The notes beneath the pieces were generated by a model. That model searched no databases and was not told where the DNA came from. It was given only the letters and a program-made list of their open reading frames with translations. Positions 25,891 to 35,173 of a stretch of DNA of 64,000 bases are shown piece after piece. Made by a program: the position numbers and the translations under genes. Numbering within the stretch: position 1 is the first letter of the stretch; each line of letters begins with the position of its first letter. Source of the DNA: Symmachiella macrocystis (lineage in GTDB: Bacteria > Planctomycetota > Planctomycetia > Planctomycetales > Planctomycetaceae); the NCBI RefSeq assembly GCF_007860075.1, contig NZ_SJPP01000002.1, positions 372,001 through 436,000 on the forward strand. Reading direction: 5' to 3'.

Positions 25891-26796
25891 TCATTCGATG
25901 TCGGTAAACTTCCCGAGAACGACCGTAACATTGTCCTTGCCTCCGTTTTCCAACGCCTTGGCGATTAAGGCTCTGCAGGCTGCTCTCGGCTCATCGACGC
26001 TGCCCATGATTTCGACGATCTTGTTTTCCGGGACCATGTCGGAGAGGCCGTCAGTACACAAAAGAAGTCGATCGCCATGTTGAAGCGAGACATGTTCGAC
26101 ATCCAGGATTGTCTCACCACCTATGCTGTCGAGAACATTCGTAAGAAGATGGTGGAACCGATCAGCGACACCTGGAGTCATTCCTGAATCTTTCATCGCC
26201 TGCGCGAGTGTATGATCACGAGTCAACTGCTTTAACTTTCCATCACGGAAAATATAAGCCCGCGAATCACCGATATGGGCAATGACCGCATCCCATCCCA
26301 TGATATATGCTGTTGTCCAAGTCGTCCCCATGCCCTTCGTATTCGGGTACCGTTCAGAGATCTGCACGAGTTTCTGTTGCATTCTTAATGCATACGATTC
26401 CAGCCGTTCTCTAAGTTGCTGCGAGGACAAGTTGTGGAACTGCATGACCCAGCTGCTTGCCTGGGCAGATAATTCCCAGGCCTCTTCCATCACAACGCGA
26501 CTTGCCATTTCCCCGGCCGCAGCTCCTCCTAGACCATCCGTTACGACGAAGGCAAAGGCCTCATCCCGGATTGCGGAAAACTTTTCACGCGGCAGATTCG
26601 TCGAGAGCATATTCTGTGAGCGATACCTGTGAAGCACAGCAAAGTGATCCTCATTATTCTCACGGACCAATCCCGTGTCGCTGGCTGAACCGAAACGCAC
26701 CCTCACAGCCGTTTTCGGATCTACGAAAAACCGAGACGCAAAATCGCCGGGCTGCGCATAAAACTCTGTATCGGGAGGGGGCAAGTCATCCGACAT
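25891..26796 (-). CDS. PP2C-type Ser/Thr protein phosphatase
   Basis: A 301-residue soluble phosphatase. The metal-binding motifs are all present: SASDTGLVRENNEDHFAV, FVVTDGLGGAAAGEMAS, HIGDSRAYIFRDGKLKQLTR with DHT, LLCTDGLSDMV and GGKDNVTVVL. It should remove phosphates from Ser/Thr on target proteins, with the many Hanks-type kinases of planctomycetes as natural partners; a WD40 kinase lies 30 kb away in this window. ATG 26796 is taken as the start; a TTG four codons upstream is possible. The rhomboid relic lies upstream on the same strand. Confidence 0.9.
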   Translation of the reverse strand: MSDDLPPPDTEFYAQPGDFASRFFVDPKTAVRVRFGSASDTGLVRENNEDHFAVLHRYRSQNMLSTNLPREKFSAIRDEAFAFVVTDGLGGAAAGEMASRVVMEEAWELSAQASSWVMQFHNLSSQQLRERLESYALRMQQKLVQISERYPNTKGMGTTWTTAYIMGWDAVIAHIGDSRAYIFRDGKLKQLTRDHTLAQAMKDSGMTPGVADRFHHLLTNVLDSIGGETILDVEHVSLQHGDRLLLCTDGLSDMVPENKIVEIMGSVDEPRAACRALIAKALENGGKDNVTVVLGKFTDIE

Positions 26797-26847
26797 TAGC
26801 TGGTCCAATTCTAACTCTATTGAAAGGCAATTTTCATCGGCAGCACG

Positions 26848-27132
26848 TCACACGTTGTTTCCATTGAAACCCACTGTCCACCGCATTACCAATCTAGTTA
26901 AGAAATGTGAATGCGGCGATAGTGTCTCCACGCCACCGAATGATTGCGATTGCGACCGAAAAAACGGCTTGGCGAGCACGACGCCAGCGAGAAAGCCGCC
27001 GATGTGAGCACCGTAAGCGACTCCTGTCTCAGTTCCACCCAGGCTGCTCACGATTTGAAAGAGTAACCACAAACCAACTGCGACGATTTGAACCATCATG
27101 ACGGTAACCTGCCGGCGAGATTTAAGCAACAA
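26848..27132 (-). pseudogene. Rhomboid intramembrane protease, C-terminal remnant
   Basis: The last 94 codons hold two membrane segments: VMMVQIVAVGLWLLFQIVSS and the rhomboid signature GVAYGAHIGGFLAGVVLAKP with the catalytic-site histidine in AHIGG. Just upstream, in a neighbouring frame, SRGAAGVITDIM corresponds to the catalytic loop (normally GASG), so a frameshift is likely and the serine may be lost. The N-terminal helices are not readable. Not expected to be active. Confidence 0.65.
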
Positions 27133-27523
27133 GTGAACTCCGGCATGATGTCGGTTATCACTCCCGCCGCACCGCGACTGGCGTCAGCGTTTTCTCGTTC
27201 CAATTGCTTCGCATACTTTGCCTGGTCGGTTCACAATCCACCATATGTACCGCCAGCCTCAGTACGACTGCCCTTGCACTCCGATCTTATCGCAGGCCCG
27301 CGGACTCATCCGACCAAACCTCCGCTTCAAGTCACCACGAACAAATCCGCTCCGGAGAGCAACGATTGGTCGGCATGTTCTGCCTGCTTACTCTCATGGG
27401 CCAAAACCGCGGATACCATAATTCGCGGATGGACTCGATTGAGTGTGCGATCCATCAAGAACCCTGCAAATTAGCGGGCTGAGCATCCATCTCTCAACCC
27501 GCGAATGGGTCGTTTCGGCCTGA
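27133..27523. other. Gap between the rhomboid relic and an arylsulfatase gene
   Basis: Holds the scrambled start of the rhomboid gene near 27133-27180 and, at 27474-27502, a hairpin GCGGG-c-TGAG / CTCA-a-CCCGC that may terminate the leftward sulfatase transcript. I see nothing else. Confidence 0.4.
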
Positions 27524-29938
27524 TTAATTAATGTCTAACACGGCTTTCTCAATTTTCCCAGTGAAGGCAAAAGGCAGTTTTTTCTCATAGGTTTTGCTCA
27601 CCGGCGAGAGCGTATCCATGCCCACGTCCAGCGACTCGACCCCAAACCGGAACGGCACCTGATTGGGGATCTTTCCCTCGCCAACCTTCTCGCCGTTGGC
27701 GTACAAGGTGACGGTCGCCGCCTTCCCGACGCCCTCCGAAACGAAGTCGAACTTCAAATCGACTTTTCCGGTGGCGAGCGGCTTGGTGGATTCGATCTTC
27801 GCCCGCTCGGTGTCAAACCAATTGTAGTGATACGTGAGCTTGCCGCCCTCAACGGTGAAAGCCCAGCCCGACGTATCGCCGCCGACGCACATCAGCACGC
27901 CTTCGGCTCCGTCCTTGGGGATTTCAGTGCTGACGGTCACGCTGTGGCTAATGCTCACGGTCTTGGGGCCGCTCCCCTCCGGCAGTCTTATAATTCCCGG
28001 ATACAGTGTCACTTGTTTGCGGCCTGAGAAGCTACTCGGACGCAGGGAAATATCCAAACGCTCCGCGAATCGATCGTCGAGAGGTAACACGTTGTACCGA
28101 GTTGCCTCGGCCACGAACAGCATTTGTAGTTCTTTGAGTTTGTCCGGGTGCTTGGCAGCCAGATCATTGGCTTGTGAGAAGTCCTCATCGATATGATAGA
28201 GTTCCCATGTGTCCTCATCGAGCGGCGCCGATCCGGCGTTGTTCCATGGTAATCGGCCGTGGCGGGCACAGGCATACCAGCCGTTGCTGTAGATTCCGCG
28301 GTTACAGAACATCTCGAAGTACTGTGTCTTCCGCGTGCTAGGTGCATTCGCATTCGCTTTGTCGAAGGTATATGCCATGCTCACACCTTCGATTGGCTTT
28401 TGTGGCACGCCGTCCAGGCTGGCCGGCTCCTTGATCCCTGCGACCTCCAGGAGGGTGGGAACGATGTCGATTGCATGATGGAATTGGCCGCGCAAGCCGC
28501 CTTTCTCCTTGATGGCGTTCGGCCAGCTCATGATGACGGGGTTGCGGGTTCCACCAAAGTGGCTGGCAACCTGTTTGGTCCATTGGAACGGAGTATCTCC
28601 GGCCCAGGCCCAGCCAACGGCAAAATGCGGTGATGTGCCCGGTTTGCCGATGTCATCGATACGCGGGAGCATGTCCTCAATCTTGGGTTGAATGCCGTTG
28701 AGGCTCATCAGTTCATTGAGAATCCCATCCAGCGTTCCTTCTCCACTGCAACCATTATCACCGATGATGTAGATCACCAACGTATTATCAAGTTCATCCA
28801 TCTCCTCAAGAGCATCGACCAGCCGTCCGACTTCATAGTCCGTGTGTTGGAGGAAGTCCGCAAAGTTCTCCATCTGACGAGCGAATAGCTTCTTGGCATC
28901 ATCGGGGTGGTCCGCCCAGCCGGGAATTTCCTTGGGACGTGATGTAAGTTTGGTTCCCGGCGGGATGACTCCCATTTCGAGTTGCTGCTTATGAACGGCT
29001 GCGCGGTAGGCATCCCAACCGTCATCAAACATCCCCTTGTGCCTGCCGCGCCATGAGCGAGGCGGTTGATGCGGCGCATGAGTCGCGCCGGTGGAAAAGT
29101 AAGCGAACAACGGCTTATCCGGTGCGATCACCTTCTGTTGACGCATCCAGGCGATGCAGTCGTCGGCCAGGTCGGTCGTCAAATGATAACCTTCCTCGGG
29201 CGTCTTGGGTGGCTGCACAGGAGTCGTCCCGCGAATTAGGGCGGGATAGAATTGATCCGTCTCCCCGCCGATAAAGCCATAGAAGTGGTCAAATCCTTGA
29301 CTTGTCGGCCAGAGGTCAAATGGGCCGGCTTGGCTGGTTTCGTTGTCCGGGACGTTGTGGTTTTTTCCCCACCAGCCAGTGGCATAGCCGTTCTCTTTCA
29401 GAATCGACGCAACCGTCCCACAGCTCTTTGGTAATATGCCCGAGTAGCCGGGGTATCCGGTTGCCATTTCTTGGATCACGCCGGTGGCGCATGTGTGGTG
29501 ATTCCGCCCGGTAATTAATGCTGCTCGCGTCGGGCTACACAGGGCCGTGGTGTGAAACGCATTATACTTTAAGCCGTTTTTTGCCAGTCGCTCCGCGGTC
29601 GGCATCTCAATCATCCCGCCGAAGGCGCTTGAGCAGCCAAAGCCAACATCGTCGATAAGGACGAGTAGGATGTTGGGCGCTCCCTCGGGTGCCGCCTTTG
29701 GGGGTGGGAAATCCGGCTTCGATTCTGCGGCGGTCAGCCCGATTTTTACGTTTGGGTAGCGATATTCCGGTGCCGGATAGTGATCTCGATCGACCTTGAC
29801 CGGGAACGCCTTACCGGACGGTGCGGCAGTTTTTTTGTCTTGCGATGGAGTATCAGCGAATCCGCCAGAAACGGTCCACCAACCTAAGGTGCTTGTGGCC
29901 ACCAGCATGACCAACGTGAACAATAGTTTGAGTCTCAT
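27524..29938 (-). CDS. Arylsulfatase, secreted
   Basis: An 804-residue sulfatase. Signal peptide about 1-28 (LLFTLVMLVATSTLGWW). The catalytic domain opens with NILLVLIDDVGFG, providing the metal-binding aspartates, and carries the sulfatase signature CSPTRAALITGR with Cys134, the residue converted to formylglycine. HAPHQPPRSW and IYIIGDNGCSGEG (the DN metal pair) follow. The C-terminal 230 residues form a beta-rich domain ending KIEKAVLDIN. Removes sulfate from organic, probably polysaccharide, substrates outside the cytoplasm. The neighbour at 30019 is a paralogue in the same direction, 80 bases upstream with a hairpin between, so they were probably a tandem duplication. Confidence 0.93.
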   Translation of the reverse strand: MRLKLLFTLVMLVATSTLGWWTVSGGFADTPSQDKKTAAPSGKAFPVKVDRDHYPAPEYRYPNVKIGLTAAESKPDFPPPKAAPEGAPNILLVLIDDVGFGCSSAFGGMIEMPTAERLAKNGLKYNAFHTTALCSPTRAALITGRNHHTCATGVIQEMATGYPGYSGILPKSCGTVASILKENGYATGWWGKNHNVPDNETSQAGPFDLWPTSQGFDHFYGFIGGETDQFYPALIRGTTPVQPPKTPEEGYHLTTDLADDCIAWMRQQKVIAPDKPLFAYFSTGATHAPHQPPRSWRGRHKGMFDDGWDAYRAAVHKQQLEMGVIPPGTKLTSRPKEIPGWADHPDDAKKLFARQMENFADFLQHTDYEVGRLVDALEEMDELDNTLVIYIIGDNGCSGEGTLDGILNELMSLNGIQPKIEDMLPRIDDIGKPGTSPHFAVGWAWAGDTPFQWTKQVASHFGGTRNPVIMSWPNAIKEKGGLRGQFHHAIDIVPTLLEVAGIKEPASLDGVPQKPIEGVSMAYTFDKANANAPSTRKTQYFEMFCNRGIYSNGWYACARHGRLPWNNAGSAPLDEDTWELYHIDEDFSQANDLAAKHPDKLKELQMLFVAEATRYNVLPLDDRFAERLDISLRPSSFSGRKQVTLYPGIIRLPEGSGPKTVSISHSVTVSTEIPKDGAEGVLMCVGGDTSGWAFTVEGGKLTYHYNWFDTERAKIESTKPLATGKVDLKFDFVSEGVGKAATVTLYANGEKVGEGKIPNQVPFRFGVESLDVGMDTLSPVSKTYEKKLPFAFTGKIEKAVLDIN

Positions 29939-29970
29939 CTACATGATCTCCTCGTGAAGTAATGCGAGAT

Positions 29971-29999
29971 CACGGCGACCTCGGTAGGAGGCCGCCGTG
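29971..29999 (-). terminator. Hairpin between the two arylsulfatase genes
   Basis: Stem CACGGCG-a-CCTC / GAGG-c-CGCCGTG with a 5-base loop, located 20 bases after the stop of the upstream sulfatase. No U-run follows on the minus strand, so it may attenuate or stabilise rather than terminate. Confidence 0.5.
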
Positions 30000-30018
30000 C
30001 ATCCGAAAACTCAGTTTG

Positions 30019-32415
30019 CTATTGCGCCAATGCTGCCTTTAGCCGGCCTTCGCGGTATTTTTGTAACTGCTCCTTGTCGAGTTTGTGCTCGGTAATATTG
30101 ATGGTGACCTTTTTGAGTTCACCCGTGAATTTAAACGGGACTTCATAGTCTTCGCTGATGGGCGTGCCCGTGTCTTCACCGATGTCCAAAGTCTCGTCAA
30201 GCGACATGCGGAAAGCGATGGTGCGCGGCAACTTCTTGCTGTCCACTTTCTTCCCATCGACGCTGAGTGTCGCCTCTCCGCCTTCACCGACGCCGCCATC
30301 ATAGTTGAAGTCCAGCGTGACGACATGCTTGCCCGGCTTGAGCTTGTCCTTGCCGGCGACCGTATAGCGTTCGACGCCACAGAGGTTGTAATGGAATACG
30401 GGACGCCCTTCGAGAAGGTACAGACCGACTCCGGCAAAGCGGCCTCCCTGCGTCATCAATACCCCCTCCGCTCCATCCTCGGGAACTTCGATGACCGCGC
30501 TAATGCCGAACGATTTGTTCTTCAGGTCCGGTGCGGATCCCTCAGGGATGCGGACCATTCCGTCGTAGTAGGTAAATTCGCTGAGTCCCCGGATATTGCT
30601 CGGCCGGTTGCTCACATCGAGACGCTCGACCTTGCTGTTATCCAGCGGCAGCACGTCGTACTTGACCGCTTCGATATAGAACAGACGCTGCAGTTCGCGC
30701 AACCTATCCGGCTCGGAGTCGGCGAGGTTGTTCGACTGGGAAAAGTCCTTGTCGACGTTGTAGAGTTCCCACTTGTAGCCGTCGATCGGGTCGGTAGCCT
30801 CCGCGATGGAAACCCAGGGCGGCGTGGTGGGAGTGGTGGTGGCCACCCAGCCGTCGTTGTAGATGGCGCGGTTGGCAAACATCTCAAAATACTGCGTAGA
30901 GCGTTTCGAAGGTGCTTTGGCGTCATCGAAGGCATACCTCATGCTTACGCCTTCCACGGGCGCCTGGTCGACGCCGTAGACGCTGACAGGCTGCTCCAAG
31001 CCCGCAGCATCGAGGATCGTGGGCATGATATCGATGACGTGGTGGAACTGCGTGCGAAGTTCGCCACGTGCCTTAATGCCCTTGGGCCACGAAATCGCCA
31101 GAGCATTGCGCGTGCCGCCAAAGTGTGAAGCCACTTGCTTGGTCCATTGGAACGGCGTGTCCATCGCATGTGCCCAACCGATTGGATAGTGGTTGAACGT
31201 CATCGGGCCACCCAGGTCGTCGATTTTGGCAAGCACTTGCTCAAACGGTTCCTTGATGTTGTTGAAGAACGTCATCTCATTCAGCAATCCCTGTGCGCTT
31301 CCCTCGGCCGACGCGCCGTTGTCTCCCATAATGTAAATGACCAGCGTGTTATCGAGTTCGCCCAGCTCTTCGACAGCATCGACGACGCGGCCTGTCTGGT
31401 GGTCACAGTGCGCCAGGGCGGCACAATAAACTTCCATCATGCGGGCGAACACCTTCTTTTGATCCGCATTGAGGGAGTCCCAGTCCTCGATGCCCGGAAC
31501 GCGATTGGTCAGCTTCGTGTCAGCAGGGACAATTCCCATTTCCTTTTGCTTCGCCAGGGTCATCTCGCGTTGTTTGTCCCAGCCATGGTCAAACTTGCCT
31601 TTGAACTTGGCGATCCACTCTTTGGGCGCATGGTGCGGAGCATGTGCTGTCCCAGGGGCGTAATAGGCCAGGAACGGTTTGTTCGGCGCGACCGCCTTCT
31701 GCATACGAATCCAATCGATGCAGTGGTTCGCCATGTCACGGTCAAAGCTGTAGTCTGCTTCATCCTCGGGTGGCTCGATTGGCTTCGTGTTTTCGACGAT
31801 CGCCGGCGCCCACTGACTGGTGTCACCGCCAACGAATCCGTAGAAGTACTCGAACCCGAGGCCCACCGGCCAAAGATCAAACGGGCCAGCTTGGCTGCTC
31901 TGCCAATCCGGCACATTGTGGTTCTTTCCAAACCAGGAGGTGTTGTAACCATTCAGTTTTAGGATATCACCGACTCCGCGTTTGGATTGAGGCACCAGCG
32001 TGTTGTAACCCGGATAGCCAACACCTGCTTCCATAATGCAGGCGGTCGCCACGCTGTGGTGGTTTCGACCGGTGAGCAAGGCAGCCCGCGTGGGCGAACA
32101 GAGCGCCGTGGTGTGGAATCGGTTGAAACGCAGACCATTATTTGCCACACGGTCAAATGTTGGTGTCGGAATCGGGCCGCCAAACGTGCTGCTAGCTCCA
32201 AAGCCGACGTCATCGGTCAGGATCAACAGAATGTTTGGTGCACCCTTGGGTGCCTTAACGCCTTCGGGAAAGTCTTTCTTGGAGTCCGAGGGGCGAAGTC
32301 CAATCTTGCCGCGGAACGGTTGTTCTGGGTGCGGGAGAATGCTCTGCGCAGGGACCGGCGCTGCTAGAACCGCGATACCTGCCAACGCTGTGGCGAATCT
32401 GATTGCCCACGACAT
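30019..32415 (-). CDS. Arylsulfatase, secreted
   Basis: A 798-residue paralogue of the next gene. Signal peptide 1-23 (FATALAGIAVLAAPVPAQ). Catalytic features: NILLILTDDVGFGASSTFGG, the modified-cysteine motif CSPTRAALLTGR with Cys106, HAPHHAPKEW, and MGDNGASAEG. A C-terminal beta domain ends in TGELKKVTINITEHKLDKEQ. ATG 32415 is chosen: GGAG lies seven bases upstream and the signal peptide starts there; the frame is open 55 codons further without coding character. The enzyme that makes formylglycine is not in this window. Substrate probably a sulfated marine-type glycan, by family. Confidence 0.93.
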   Translation of the reverse strand: MSWAIRFATALAGIAVLAAPVPAQSILPHPEQPFRGKIGLRPSDSKKDFPEGVKAPKGAPNILLILTDDVGFGASSTFGGPIPTPTFDRVANNGLRFNRFHTTALCSPTRAALLTGRNHHSVATACIMEAGVGYPGYNTLVPQSKRGVGDILKLNGYNTSWFGKNHNVPDWQSSQAGPFDLWPVGLGFEYFYGFVGGDTSQWAPAIVENTKPIEPPEDEADYSFDRDMANHCIDWIRMQKAVAPNKPFLAYYAPGTAHAPHHAPKEWIAKFKGKFDHGWDKQREMTLAKQKEMGIVPADTKLTNRVPGIEDWDSLNADQKKVFARMMEVYCAALAHCDHQTGRVVDAVEELGELDNTLVIYIMGDNGASAEGSAQGLLNEMTFFNNIKEPFEQVLAKIDDLGGPMTFNHYPIGWAHAMDTPFQWTKQVASHFGGTRNALAISWPKGIKARGELRTQFHHVIDIMPTILDAAGLEQPVSVYGVDQAPVEGVSMRYAFDDAKAPSKRSTQYFEMFANRAIYNDGWVATTTPTTPPWVSIAEATDPIDGYKWELYNVDKDFSQSNNLADSEPDRLRELQRLFYIEAVKYDVLPLDNSKVERLDVSNRPSNIRGLSEFTYYDGMVRIPEGSAPDLKNKSFGISAVIEVPEDGAEGVLMTQGGRFAGVGLYLLEGRPVFHYNLCGVERYTVAGKDKLKPGKHVVTLDFNYDGGVGEGGEATLSVDGKKVDSKKLPRTIAFRMSLDETLDIGEDTGTPISEDYEVPFKFTGELKKVTINITEHKLDKEQLQKYREGRLKAALAQ

Positions 32416-33007
32416 GATGTAATCTCCATGGTACTTAGATGCACTGAATATCCATAATATGGCAAGATGTGTTAATGCGACCATTCCAACGGTCACATGA
32501 TCGCAGCACCACGAGTCGCTGCGCCAAAACGGAATTCGTTGCTTATTGAAGGGCAACGTGGACTGCGCGACAGCTCGCATGAACCATACATGCTAAAACA
32601 AGAAATGCGCATTGACCAGAATTCTGGCGAACGTGACGCGATTCGTGACGCCATTTGATGTGTGTATTCATGATTCGATACCAAGCTCGTCTCGCAAAGT
32701 CAAGATTTTCTTTGACGAACGGCAAGGTGAATCACGTCGAAATAATCTGCCCCGCTGTTGAAAGGTCGTTTTATTACTTGGCGGTTCGCTTGCCATGGCG
32801 AGACGGCGGATTACAAACTCGACTCGGATGCATCGATCATTTCTGATGTTACCATTCAAACGTCGAGAACTGTCGCCAAGAAGGATTTCAACAGTCGCAA
32901 CAACTGGAGTTAGTAAAGTGAATTGCGGCGAGTTTCTGTGCAAACCGAAGTAGCATGAAATCGAGATGCAGCCGAAGCTTCGCTCAAAGCCCCTGTAAAG
33001 TTATCGC
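32416..33007. other. Upstream region of the arylsulfatase pair
   Basis: No gene recognised. It should contain the promoter for the leftward sulfatase genes. The right part merges into the barrel-protein fragment. Confidence 0.4.
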
Positions 33008-33012
33008 TGACA

Positions 33013-33162
33013 AATTCCAATGAGGGAAACCCGCAATACTTTAGCCCCGGCATCCACTACTTGATATCAACAGAGTTCGAAATTCGCGTCCGAACCGGCT
33101 GGGGCCTTAACCAAGACGCCGCTAATTTCTTCACCAATGTTGGCGTTGGTGTGCGATTCTGA
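33013..33162 (+). pseudogene. C-terminal fragment of an outer-membrane beta-barrel protein
   Basis: The frame reads NSNEGNPQYFSPGIHYLIST, EFEIRVRTGWGLNQDAANFF, TNVGVGVRF and stops. Alternating strands and the terminal phenylalanine are typical of barrel proteins of the transporter/MetA type. No upstream coding in frame was found. Confidence 0.5.
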
Positions 33163-33248
33163 TCATCTCTGGATCAAGATGCGATCGGATCATGAACCAC
33201 CGATCGTCCAACGGGTGTCGCGAAGCCACTTAAGATTCAAGACATTCG

Positions 33249-34213
33249 GAACTGCCTTGTTGAAAACTGGCGCATTGCCCCCCACTGGTTGCTAACGCCG
33301 CAGGGCGTAGGCCAGAACTTTGAGGCCGGCTTCGGTGAATAGGCTGCTCTCGGAGCGGGCCGCCAGTGCCGAACCCAGTGTCTGTTTCAAGCCACTCATG
33401 AACGATTCCACCAACCAGCGCCGGCCGTAACCGTTTTTCTTCAGCCGCCGTTTCGTCATCTGTTGCCGATACTCACCGCCGACGCTACCGTCCGCACGAC
33501 GCACCGCTGGTGGAATCCAACTCTTCACATCCCAGTCTTCACGACAATACATATGGATCCACTCCGCATCATAACCCGCATCGGCGAACAGCCGCTTGGG
33601 CTGAGTGACGTGCCGCACCTTGGATAACAATTCAGGAGCTTCTCGCTTATCGTTGTGCGGTCCCCAGCTGACCACCAAACCGGCCGGCAACATCGAGCCG
33701 GCTACGATACAGACCGAGAGTTTCACATATTTCTTCCGCGTTTTTCCGCTTCGCGCACGGAAGTGCGCACTCGCTGACGATGTTTCCAAACCGGTCGAAT
33801 CGATCGACGCCTCGTCCGCATCGTCGGCGAACTCCTTCACAATCTCCGCCAACATTTCGTCAGCAATTTCCAGGACGTGCGAGCGATCGGCGAAGTACTT
33901 TAGCGTCGAGTAATGTGGCAAGCGTTTGAGGTCCAAACGATCCTTCAATTGGTCTGACGTGTCAAGAATTTCAATAACGCCGCGATAAGTTGTTTTCAAA
34001 TACGCCTTGAGAATCAGGATCGTCAACAACTGTGACTGTGTGAATTTTTGCGGGCTCTTGGGGTGCGAATAAGGTTGGACGAATTCCGTGGCCAGCCGCA
34101 TCGACAGAGAAGCAACTTCCAACAGCACGTTCGTTTGAAGGGGCTTGCTCATAGGAAGTACACTTAGCGCGACGCAGCCAATATTTCAAGGGATGTTTTC
34201 AACAAGGCAATTC
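33249..34213 (-). mobile_element. IS5-like insertion sequence
   Basis: A 965-base element with 19-base inverted ends: GAACTGCCTTGTTGAAAAC at 33249-33267 and, at 34195-34213, the reverse complement of GAATTGCCTTGTTGAAAAC (one mismatch). It carries one full transposase gene. Joining the flanks rebuilds a plausible piece of an HTH gene (MTQVMN to VLNL), and ATTC occurs on both sides as a possible 4-base target duplication, although the exact outer bases are ambiguous. Confidence 0.8.
33292..34152 (-). CDS. IS5-like DDE transposase
   Basis: A 286-residue transposase, apparently intact. The N-terminal DUF772-like region contains FTQSQLLTILILKAYLKTTY and LPHYSTLKYFADRS. The catalytic residues are the first aspartate in EASIDSTGLETSS, the second in RLFADAGYDAEW, and the glutamate in RRWLVESFMSGLKQTLGSAL. 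It catalyses cut-and-paste movement of the element. It fills the space between the two inverted ends. Confidence 0.88.
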   Translation of the reverse strand: MSKPLQTNVLLEVASLSMRLATEFVQPYSHPKSPQKFTQSQLLTILILKAYLKTTYRGVIEILDTSDQLKDRLDLKRLPHYSTLKYFADRSHVLEIADEMLAEIVKEFADDADEASIDSTGLETSSASAHFRARSGKTRKKYVKLSVCIVAGSMLPAGLVVSWGPHNDKREAPELLSKVRHVTQPKRLFADAGYDAEWIHMYCREDWDVKSWIPPAVRRADGSVGGEYRQQMTKRRLKKNGYGRRWLVESFMSGLKQTLGSALAARSESSLFTEAGLKVLAYALRR

Positions 34214-34330
34214 ATGACCTGCGTCATCCGCGACTGTGTGACGTTTAGCAGTCGCGCGAGCTCGGACTGGTTTGCGACCTTCCCTTCGCCCAGCCCGTGG
34301 GACGGGCCCGCTTCCAGCGACACCCCCATA
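34195..34330 (-). pseudogene. HTH protein fragment interrupted by the IS element
   Basis: The minus strand reads GLGEGKVANQSELARLLNVT, QSRMTQVMN up to the IS end, which is the ParB-like HTH of the same family as 5603-6049 (compare VANQAARARLGHVSRVRVTQ). On the far side of the IS, a further VLNL can be read before the similarity ends. The rest of the gene is lost. Confidence 0.55.
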
Positions 34331-34567
34331 AACGCACCCAAAACCTAACACGGCAACAGCAGAATTGCACATCTTGACACCATTTGGCGCATCCGCGTTG
34401 GAGGGACATGCTAATTGAGGCTCATCATGCCCCCCCACCGGTCTGAATCGATTTCCTGTCGGATCGCCGATCGAGGTTCTGAGGATCATCCCACCTCCTC
34501 GCTCATCTCGTCCAGCAGCCTCTCAACCTCTTCGATAGCCATTCGTTCGTGCCTCCACACCTCAGTT

Positions 34568-34807
34568 TTACTGTGATTTCCAGCTGTTCCTCGCGCGGGC
34601 AGGAGGTTCCGTCGGCAGATAGCCTGACCTTGGGCTTGGTGTGACGTTCCCCATGTCCTCTTCGCCCATTCGCTGGTCGAGCGTGTCTTGTTCTTCGGTG
34701 TTCACAGTGTGTCCTGCTATGTGTGTTGGAATGGGTGCTTGCCTGGGAATTGGTCCTGCCGGCGATGTCGCAGCGGTCTGCGTGTCCTGGACCGGTGTCT
34801 CGGTCAT
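34568..34807 (-). CDS. Small cassette protein, diverged copy
   Basis: A 79-residue proline- and threonine-rich frame beginning MTETPVQDTQTAATSPAGP. It occupies the position of the 12643-12888 gene, with the same ATGA overlap to the upstream gene, but only the first residues agree. It may be a pseudogene. Confidence 0.35.
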   Translation of the reverse strand: MTETPVQDTQTAATSPAGPIPRQAPIPTHIAGHTVNTEEQDTLDQRMGEEDMGNVTPSPRSGYLPTEPPARARNSWKSQ

Positions 34808-35160
34808 GGGGCGTCCTCGAATTCTCCGGTCAGGGGATTGTAGCCCGAAACCGGCAGGTTTGGTGCTGACTGCTCTGTATAGGCCTGGTCAGGAATGCCG
34901 AGCAAAGGCAGCCCTAGAAGTAGACGACGGGTATTCGCCCATTCCAAAAGAGAATCGAGGCTGTGTGGGTCGAATTGGCCCGGCTGTGCGTCCTGGCGGG
35001 ATGTATTTCCAGCGAGTCCGCCAGCCGGTTCGTCTATTGTGTCGAACGTGTCAGTGAACAGCGTGTTTCGGCTACCCTCTGGTCTCCCCTTCGCAATTCT
35101 CCGGGATACTGTGTTTACCAGTTTTCTGTGACATCTCTTCCGACCAATGTACAGCGACAA
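34804..35160 (-). pseudogene. Cassette protein (RPEGSRNT family), frameshifted copy
   Basis: Readable as GRPEGSRNTLFTDTFDTIDE, then QPGQFDPHSLDSLLEWANTR, LLGLPLLGIPDQAYTEQSAP and GYNPLTGEFED. The original ATG (MSQKTGKHSIPEN) is present, but one extra base before the RPEG codons puts it out of frame, and no ATG remains in the frame of the body close to it. The upstream part of the open frame (MSLYIGRKR) is therefore probably not genuine. Confidence 0.55.
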
Positions 35161-35173
35161 CCGGGCAAATCGT

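Noticed and set aside
30085-31962. Long plus-strand frames opposite the second arylsulfatase.
   Set aside because: They mirror the third-position bias of the sulfatase gene, which has all catalytic motifs.
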